Shown here: one piece after another, positions 7,274-12,825 of the stretch
Layout of the letters: every line of letters starts with the position of its first letter
Numbering within the stretch: the stretch's first letter is position 1
Source of the DNA: JBBDRV01 sp040905285
GTDB lineage: Bacteria > Bacteroidota > Rhodothermia > Balneolales > Balneolaceae
DNA length: 19,200 bases
Assembly: GCA_040905285.1 (NCBI GenBank)
Contig: JBBDRV010000207.1
Span: 1 to 19,200, forward strand
Direction: 5' to 3'
Notes under the pieces: generated by a model
The model's input: the letters and a program-made list of their open reading frames with translations, nothing else
What the model was told of the DNA's origin: nothing
The model's database searches: none
Position numbers and translations under genes: made by a program

Positions 7274-9298
7274 ATGGTACAGGAATCTTCCATTGTAAAA
7301 CAGGATTATATTTTTCTGATGCAGACGAAAAATAAAAATCTTGAACGCCAGCTGTTGAATGCAGTTGCCGGAGAAGATATTCGATTGATTTCCGTCGAAC
7401 AATCCAGGGACATCGCGAATCAGCAGCTACAGGGACAGATTGTCAGTTTTATCATCGGCAGTGACATTGAAGATCCTGTCCAGAGCGCCCAGCGTCTTCA
7501 TGCATTGAAAAAAAGCGCTAAAATCATCCTGCTGTCTGAATCGGAAAAAAATGCCGGGGCTCTTAAAGAGGCGATACGGTTTTCCCCTTTCCTCGGAACA
7601 GCTGTCTTGATTCTTGACGAGTCAAAAGAATCGGAGATGGAAAGGCTGAAGAAGATTCTGCAGGATAGCCTGCAGGCGGAAAAGTACAAGTCCATGATAG
7701 CGGAAACCAACTCCCGGATTTCCTCAACCGTTCCTACTCAAAAGCCGGCTTTCAATCAACAGTTCATCAGTAAACTGATGGATATTTCACCTGTTGGGAT
7801 AACCATTGTCAGCCGCGGGGGTAAGGTTTTGGGATGGAATAAAAAGGCGGCTTCCATCTTCAATAAAAATGAGGCCCAGGTTCTGGGGACGTCGTTGTCC
7901 CGGCTGTTCGATGACCCCGAGCGTAAAAAATTGGAAACATATATAAATGAAAGCTTTGAAGGGGCCTCCAGTACCGGGCCGATCGATCTGGAACTGGAGA
8001 GAGCATCCGGGGATTCGATCAGACAAATTTTAAATTTTACCACTGCCCGCTTCAATCAGGCCGGTGTACCGGAGCAAGCGCTCATTTTGGCAATCAAAGA
8101 TGAAACCGAGCGTGAGCTTGCCAGACAGAAGCTGCAGGAATTGAATGAAACGCTCGAGGAGCGGGTGGAAGAGCGAACGAAATCGCTGGTGTCTTATCAG
8201 GATCAGCTGCGTTCACTGGCATCCCAATTAAGCAAGGCTGAAGAGAATGAACGCCAGCGGCTGGCTACTGAACTGCATGACAATCTGGGACAAATGCTTG
8301 CCCTCGCAAAGATGAAGATCAGTTTAATCCAGAAACATCAGCTGCCCGGCAAGGCGGCCGCCGATATAAAGGATTTGAAAGAGGGCGTGGATGAGGCTCT
8401 TGCTTATGCGCGTAACCTGATGTCGGATCTGAAGCCGCCTCCGTCGCTTGACAAGGAGGATATAAGGTCCAGTATAGAATGGCTCGCAAATCGAATGGGA
8501 AAACATAATCTCCATGTGATTATAGGGGATGACGGCCAGCCCAAGCCGGTGGATGATGAAGTACGGACGATTCTTTTGCAGTGCATACGGGAGCTGCTTA
8601 TCAATATTATTAAATATGCCGGTGTGAATGAGGCCGCCATTCAATTAGTCCGGGTGGATTCAGAAATAAAAATTGTCGTGGAAGATAACGGAACAGGTTT
8701 TGATACGGACAGTATCCACACCTTTTCACCGGAAAACGGCTTTGGGCTTTTTAATGTCTTTGAACGTATCGACCATTTGGGAGGCCGTATGGATATTGAA
8801 TCCGAACCCGGCAAAGGCACCAGGGTAACACTGTTCGCTCCTCTGACAGCGGAGGCGCAGAAGGAGCAGCTGTCTGAAGGGGCGAGTAGTGAGACCCCGT
8901 CTGCGGAGGATAGTAAACCGGATAAAATTAAAGTTTTGCTTGTGGACGACCACAAAATGATGCGGGAAGGCCTGCGAAAAATTGTTGAGGAACAGGATGA
9001 TTTAATGGTGGTCGCAGAGGCTGCCGATGGTGAAGAGGCGCTCAGGGAAGCGAAGAAAACATCCCCTGATATTGTGGTTATGGATGTTAATATGCCGGTA
9101 ATGGACGGCATTGAAGCTACCCGAACCCTCCTGGAGCAGATGCCGGGTGTGCGGGTGATCGGCCTGTCGCTTCATGATCATTCAAAAGTGATCGAAAGCA
9201 TGCGAAATGCCGGGGCAACCGCCTACTTAACCAAGAATGAAGCTTTTGAAACCCTCTGTGCCACCATTCGAAGCGAAGCAAAAATGGCGAAAGGATAG
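7274..9298 (+). CDS. Hybrid sensor histidine kinase: pseudo-receiver, PAS, HisKA_3, HATPase, receiver
   Basis: This 674-residue protein has no membrane segment and is likely cytosolic. Residues about 8-130 have an alternating alpha/beta pattern like a receiver domain but lack the N-terminal acidic pair. A PAS domain follows (about 163-280), then a coiled coil (285-325). The dimerisation/phosphorylation domain of the HisKA_3 type has the phospho-acceptor H335 in ATELHDNLGQ. The ATPase domain shows the N-box N444, G1 DNGTGF (471-476) and G2 GFGLFN (489-494). The C-terminal receiver (552-670) has D558/D559, phospho-acceptor D604 in VVMDVNMPVMDG, S632 and K654. The receiver resembles NarL-type regulators, but the chain stops 20 residues after the domain with no LuxR-type helix-turn-helix. 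The protein should autophosphorylate and pass phosphate to its own receiver or to a partner. It follows the flavoprotein gene at 19 bp and converges on the kaiC-operon kinase with only 15 bp between stops and no visible terminator. Confidence 0.93.
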   Translation: MVQESSIVKQDYIFLMQTKNKNLERQLLNAVAGEDIRLISVEQSRDIANQQLQGQIVSFIIGSDIEDPVQSAQRLHALKKSAKIILLSESEKNAGALKEAIRFSPFLGTAVLILDESKESEMERLKKILQDSLQAEKYKSMIAETNSRISSTVPTQKPAFNQQFISKLMDISPVGITIVSRGGKVLGWNKKAASIFNKNEAQVLGTSLSRLFDDPERKKLETYINESFEGASSTGPIDLELERASGDSIRQILNFTTARFNQAGVPEQALILAIKDETERELARQKLQELNETLEERVEERTKSLVSYQDQLRSLASQLSKAEENERQRLATELHDNLGQMLALAKMKISLIQKHQLPGKAAADIKDLKEGVDEALAYARNLMSDLKPPPSLDKEDIRSSIEWLANRMGKHNLHVIIGDDGQPKPVDDEVRTILLQCIRELLINIIKYAGVNEAAIQLVRVDSEIKIVVEDNGTGFDTDSIHTFSPENGFGLFNVFERIDHLGGRMDIESEPGKGTRVTLFAPLTAEAQKEQLSEGASSETPSAEDSKPDKIKVLLVDDHKMMREGLRKIVEEQDDLMVVAEAADGEEALREAKKTSPDIVVMDVNMPVMDGIEATRTLLEQMPGVRVIGLSLHDHSKVIESMRNAGATAYLTKNEAFETLCATIRSEAKMAKG

Positions 9299-9313
9299 AA
9301 ACCTGTTGCTCCC

Positions 9314-10627
9314 TCACCCGTTGCTTTCTCCTGTTGCATTCTCACTGTTTTCTCTTAATGGAGCATGAAGCATGACCGTGGTGCCTTTGCCCGGTGCTGA
9401 ATCAATGTCCAGGGTTCCACCCAGTAAATTCAATCGCTCACGCGCATTGAAGAGGCCAAATCCACCCTCTCCGGTTTGCGGCAGAGTCTTTTCTCCGGGG
9501 TCGAAACCTTTCCCCTCGTCTGTTATTGCAATCTGTACAGCGTCCTCCTGCCTTTTCAGAATGACTTGAGCTTCGTCGGTGTCGGCATGCTTTCTTACAT
9601 TGAATAGTAATTCCCTTACCACTTGAACAAGCACGATCCGGACCTCTTCATTGAGCGGCTTTGGTTTATTATCATCCTCAACTCTGATTTTGAGCCCGCG
9701 TTTAGTCATCGTGCCTGCCAGCCATTTCATCATGGCCACCAGGTTTTCTTTATTGAGTTCTGCCGGCAGTTTTAAATCAGACATGAGTTCACGTGTATAC
9801 CTGATTGCCTCATCGAGCAGCTTTACTGTATTTTCTATTTCTTCCGAGCCCGCATGATCGGGTGCTTTTTTCTGTGAGAGTTCAAGCTCCATTCTGCAAA
9901 CGGCAAGGATCTGCCCCAGGTTGTCGTGGAGATCCCCGGCCAGACGCTGTTGCTCACGTTCTTCAGCCTTGTTCAGTTCGGAGACCAGTGCCCGCAAATT
10001 GGTTTGATAAGTCTGCAGAACCTCGGTTCGTTCGGTAACCCGTTCCTCCAGCGTTTCGTTAAGCTGCCGGAGTTTCTCCTCAAACCGCCTGCGTTCGGTA
10101 ATCTCCTCGATCACCATATTGATTCCGATTATTCGTTTCTGCCGGTTATACAGTGGCAGCCAGTGTCCCAGCCAGCGGCGCTGTATCCCCGGCTGATCAG
10201 GGGTCTCTACGTTCAATTCGACATTCATCTGTGGATTGCCTGTTTCGATCACCCGGCGCAAATCCGACTCAAGACTGTCCGGCAATTTCGGGAGCAAGTC
10301 GTTCATCGTCCGTCCCAGATGCTCGTCAGCGGACAGGCCGTTCATTTTTGCCAGATGGTCATTCACGCGGATGAATTTCAGGTTCTTGTTCAGAACTCCA
10401 AGACCGACCGGTACATTCTGGTAAATAGATTCAATCTCTTTCAGGCGATCCCCGGAAATCTGAACTTGCTCGTGAAGCTGATCCTCCACCTGCTTAAGCC
10501 GCAGCATTGCGACCTGTTTGGTACCGAGAACCGCATCCACTTTATGATTGCGCAACGCGTCGAGGATCTCTTCAGCTTCCCGCAGTTTTTTTTCCAGTTC
10601 CACGTCTCTGAACGGTTCAGCTGTCAT
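9314..10627 (-). CDS. PAS histidine kinase, last gene of the kaiC-kaiB operon
   Basis: From the chosen start the protein has 437 residues. An N-terminal helical segment, KKLREAEEILDALRNHKVDAV (split at residues 13-22 and 23-33), is typical of the stretch ahead of PAS domains in soluble sensor kinases. PAS lies at about 60-178, coiled coil at 180-225, HisKA_3 phospho-acceptor H234 in GDLHDNLGQI, N-box N343, G1 DEGKGF (370-375) and G2 GGFGLFN (388-394). No receiver follows. There is no membrane segment, so it senses a cytosolic cue or a protein partner. ATG 10625-10627 is preceded by AGGAGG at 6 bp and overlaps the end of kaiB by 11 bp; an in-frame ATG at 10675 lies inside kaiB with no such site. 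The overlap predicts translational coupling with KaiB. By position it is the best candidate for a SasA-like KaiC-output kinase, though it lacks SasA's own KaiB-like domain. Confidence 0.92.
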   Translation of the reverse strand: MTAEPFRDVELEKKLREAEEILDALRNHKVDAVLGTKQVAMLRLKQVEDQLHEQVQISGDRLKEIESIYQNVPVGLGVLNKNLKFIRVNDHLAKMNGLSADEHLGRTMNDLLPKLPDSLESDLRRVIETGNPQMNVELNVETPDQPGIQRRWLGHWLPLYNRQKRIIGINMVIEEITERRRFEEKLRQLNETLEERVTERTEVLQTYQTNLRALVSELNKAEEREQQRLAGDLHDNLGQILAVCRMELELSQKKAPDHAGSEEIENTVKLLDEAIRYTRELMSDLKLPAELNKENLVAMMKWLAGTMTKRGLKIRVEDDNKPKPLNEEVRIVLVQVVRELLFNVRKHADTDEAQVILKRQEDAVQIAITDEGKGFDPGEKTLPQTGEGGFGLFNARERLNLLGGTLDIDSAPGKGTTVMLHAPLRENSENATGESNG

Positions 10628-10943
10628 TTTTTTCCTCCTGATCAAGATGTAATGCCTCAACAAAACTGCGGGCATCGGAAAGATCGCCGTGAATGGTCAT
10701 TCGGGGTTCCGGATTTGTAATCACAACAGCAGGCGTCAACAGGATGTTGTAGTCAAGCGCTGTCTGGAAATTTTTCACCACGTCGACTTCGTCAATGTGA
10801 TAGGAACCGGGCAACCATTTTTTGCAAAGACGCTCCAGGTTCTCCCTTGCATGCTTTGAATGAGTGCCATTTTCAATTACAAACAGGATAAATGAATAGT
10901 GCATTTTACCGGTTTCCGGTGCCTTCAGAACATCTTTATTCAT
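10617..10943 (-). CDS. kaiB: KaiB-family clock protein
   Basis: In cyanobacteria KaiB binds the CI ring of phosphorylated KaiC after switching from its tetrameric to a thioredoxin-like fold. From ATG 10941-10943 this is a 108-residue protein, about the usual length. The KaiB pattern is clear: FILFVIENGTHSKHARENL (18-36) matching the first strand and helix, EVDVVKNFQTAL (52-63), LLTPAVVI with the conserved Pro (68-75), NPEPRMTIHGDLSD (77-90) with the Gly and Asp tied to fold switching, and FVEAL. The start lies 8 bp inside the end of kaiC; a GGGA at 10952-10955 is 8 bp upstream. In-frame ATGs at 10949 and 10985 are possible but the latter reads deep into kaiC. The downstream kinase overlaps by 11 bp. 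With kaiC and the kinase it forms a tightly coupled three-gene unit; no kaiA is present. Confidence 0.93.
   Translation of the reverse strand: MNKDVLKAPETGKMHYSFILFVIENGTHSKHARENLERLCKKWLPGSYHIDEVDVVKNFQTALDYNILLTPAVVITNPEPRMTIHGDLSDARSFVEALHLDQEEKNDS
10634..10639 (-). promoter_or_regulatory. Shine-Dalgarno sequence inside kaiB for the downstream kinase
   Basis: AGGAGG on the minus strand, 6 bp before ATG 10625-10627. It is within the last codons of kaiB and sets the kinase start at 10627. Confidence 0.75.
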
Positions 10944-12396
10944 AGGCATAATCCCGGTTTGCAGAATCAGCAATGATGATTCCATTATCCGTAATATGAA
11001 ATTCGTGATATTTGTCGGAATGATGCGTGCCGCGGGATTTCAGTATCAGCAAGGTGCGGCCGATCCGGTCTTCTTTCCTGAAAAAGTTCAAAAGGATGGC
11101 GGAATCCACCAGTGAAGCGATCCCCTCACCGAAGATGTTTAAATCGTCCTCCACTGACGGGAATGTCTGGTTTGTATAGATGCAGGTGATTCCACGGGTT
11201 TTAGCGGCATGATAGAGACGGATCAGGAATTCCATCGCCGCCTGGGGAGAACCGATCCGGTGTGTCGCCGAGATCGCATCCAGAACGAGATGCTGCGGCT
11301 TGAACTCCTCAATCTCCTGTATGATACGATAGAGGTGTTCCTCCATGCCCATCGATTCGGGCATGACAGGAGTAACACGCAAGGTGCCTTTTTCAATCAG
11401 AGATTCGAGATTGAATCCCACGCTCTGCATTTCACTGACAAGCGACAGTTCGGATTGCTCGAAACTCAGATAGAGCACGCGTTCCCTGCGCCGGGCAGCT
11501 GCGGCGGTCAACATGAAGGCCAGCGTTGTTTTGCCGCTTCCGCTCGGTCCGCTGATGAGAACGGACGACCCTTTTCGATACCCTCCCCCGAAAACAGCGT
11601 CCATCCTGGTATCGTCCGTTGAAACAAATTCTCCTGTAGATTTCTGTACCAGGTCGACGGAAGACAGCGGCATCACAATGATTCCCTGTTCCGAAATCAC
11701 AAACGGATGTTCCCGGCTTGCAAAACCGGAACCGCGATATTTCATGATACGCAGTCGTCGCGTATTGACCTGATCATGGATCCGCTGGTCCATTTCAATG
11801 ACGCAATCCGCCATAAAATCGAGGTGGCCGTACTCCCGCCGTTTATTGCCCGTGATCTTTATGGTCATGATGGTTGTCAGACCGTGTTCGTTCAGCCAGC
11901 GGTGAAGCGTGATCATCTGACTCCGTACATGATCCGGGTCATTGAATAGTCGCATCAGGATATCTACGGCATCTATAACAATCATCTTGGCGCCTGTTCG
12001 CCGGGCCTGCCCCAGTATAATGGCACAGAGCCCCTCAATGTTGAATGCTCCCGATGAAACCGCTTCGAAATCAATTTCAGGATTAATCAGGACGAGCTTG
12101 CTTTCATCTTCCAGCGAGGCCAGATCCCAGCCCAGTGACAGGGCATTACGTCGTATCGCCTCACTTGTCTCCTCAAATGAGAGGAATACCGCGGGTTGTC
12201 CGGATCCCGTTCCGCGAACCAGCAATTCCAGGCCAAGAACCGTTTTGCCCGCACCGGGACTGCCGCTGATAATGGTTAACCGTCCTGTCGGCAATCCGCC
12301 ATGCAACACCTCGTCCAGGCCCTTAATCTGTGTCTGTGTCTTTGGCAGGGACTGAGGTTTGACATTAAAAGCACGCCCTTTCATTTCCTGACTCAT
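10936..12396 (-). CDS. kaiC: KaiC-family double RecA-like ATPase
   Basis: This 486-residue protein has two RecA/KaiC domains. CI: Walker A GSPGAGKT (45-52), FEE catalytic glutamates E75/E76, Walker B MIVIDAVD (138-145), and a KRREYG/RLRIMKYRGS nucleotide-interface region. CII: Walker A GPSGSGKT (283-290), E313-Q314 where cyanobacterial KaiC has two glutamates, Walker B LVLDAISA (370-377), and LLILKSRGTHHSDKYHEF (449-466). Aligning the CII end with cyanobacterial KaiC without gaps places the Ser431/Thr432 phosphorylation pair at A427-S428, so only one hydroxyl remains. The chain ends about 20 residues after the ITDNG segment, so the A-loop and KaiA-binding tail are missing, which fits the lack of kaiA. 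KaiC hexamers couple slow ATP hydrolysis to (de)phosphorylation and time-keeping. There is no Shine-Dalgarno sequence; the leader is A/T-rich. It is the first gene of the kaiC-kaiB-kinase unit and divergent from the large hybrid kinase. Confidence 0.94.
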   Translation of the reverse strand: MSQEMKGRAFNVKPQSLPKTQTQIKGLDEVLHGGLPTGRLTIISGSPGAGKTVLGLELLVRGTGSGQPAVFLSFEETSEAIRRNALSLGWDLASLEDESKLVLINPEIDFEAVSSGAFNIEGLCAIILGQARRTGAKMIVIDAVDILMRLFNDPDHVRSQMITLHRWLNEHGLTTIMTIKITGNKRREYGHLDFMADCVIEMDQRIHDQVNTRRLRIMKYRGSGFASREHPFVISEQGIIVMPLSSVDLVQKSTGEFVSTDDTRMDAVFGGGYRKGSSVLISGPSGSGKTTLAFMLTAAAARRRERVLYLSFEQSELSLVSEMQSVGFNLESLIEKGTLRVTPVMPESMGMEEHLYRIIQEIEEFKPQHLVLDAISATHRIGSPQAAMEFLIRLYHAAKTRGITCIYTNQTFPSVEDDLNIFGEGIASLVDSAILLNFFRKEDRIGRTLLILKSRGTHHSDKYHEFHITDNGIIIADSANRDYAYE

Positions 12397-12454
12397 TATA
12401 TTTGATATTTGCGGATTATTAAGATTGGCTGGTGAAACAGATATTCACTAACAG

Positions 12455-12478
12455 TTAATCATTGACTTAATCATTCAC
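12455..12478. repeat. 12-bp direct tandem repeat in the kaiC upstream region
   Basis: TTAATCATTGAC (12455-12466) is followed directly by TTAATCATTCAC (12467-12478), differing at one base. It lies 59-82 bp upstream of the kaiC start, a position suited to an activator or repressor site. Confidence 0.75.
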
Positions 12479-12520
12479 TGTAAAAGTTAACCGACAGACA
12501 TCTGCCATTTCCCTGTCTGT

Positions 12521-12556
12521 GATATCTGGTCTATGATATCTGGTCTATGATATCTG
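12521..12556. repeat. 14-bp direct tandem repeat in the kaiC/kinase gap
   Basis: GATATCTGGTCTAT occurs at 12521-12534 and 12535-12548 without a mismatch, followed by the first eight bases of a third copy (12549-12556). Each unit starts with the palindrome GATATC. A related TCTGCCAT motif flanks it on both sides (12501-12508 and 12553-12560). Confidence 0.85.
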
Positions 12557-12598
12557 CCATGTTCCATCTAAGGCAACATCAAACCTATAGGATGAAAC

Positions 12599-12679
12599 AT
12601 GAAAAGGTATGTAATAATTTCGACTAATGGTAAAGGTGTGATACCTATACGGCTAACTTTTTGGAGGGCAGGAAATTGA
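12599..12679 (+). CDS. Possible 26-residue small ORF in the kinase leader
   Basis: ATG 12599 opens a 26-codon frame ending at TGA 12677-12679; AGGA at 12589-12592 lies 6 bp before the ATG. The peptide is basic (MKRYVIISTNGKGVIPIRLT, then FWRAGN) and matches no family I know. Being 147 bp before the large kinase it could be a leader peptide, or a chance frame. Confidence 0.15.
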   Translation: MKRYVIISTNGKGVIPIRLTFWRAGN

Positions 12680-12750
12680 TTGGATCCGTCATCTGCCGAG
12701 GCCCTTCTGAGTCCTTTCCTGTTGGTAAATACGGGAATAAAAGACAAATT

Positions 12751-12781
12751 TCCCCGTTCAGAGGGAGGTTCCCGAAGGGGA
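12751..12781. other. Leader hairpin ahead of the large hybrid kinase
   Basis: TCCCC (12751-12755) pairs with GGGGA (12777-12781), enclosing a smaller GGGA-GGT-TCCC hairpin (12763-12773). It ends 44 bp before the kinase ATG and would be in its 5' leader. Function is unknown. Confidence 0.3.
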
Positions 12782-12825
12782 CTCATTTCCAATAAGACTA
12801 CAACAAAATAAATCAGATCATCTTT

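Larger units (their letters stand above)
12397..12825. promoter_or_regulatory. Divergent promoter region between kaiC and the large hybrid kinase
   Basis: This 429-bp gap must hold the promoters of both the kaiC operon (leftward) and the kinase (rightward). It carries two different tandem repeats (12455-12478 and 12521-12556), a possible 26-codon frame (12599-12679) and a hairpin (12751-12781). Neither flanking start codon has a Shine-Dalgarno sequence. I cannot fix promoter hexamers with confidence. Confidence 0.6.

Noticed and set aside
9926..10720. A 264-codon plus-strand frame opposite the kaiC-operon kinase
   Set aside because: Antisense shadow; the minus strand carries a complete PAS-HisKA_3-HATPase protein with a Shine-Dalgarno sequence.
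10944..10985. Longer KaiB starting at ATG 10985
   Set aside because: The extra residues lie wholly inside kaiC, show no KaiB similarity and have no ribosome-binding site of their own.
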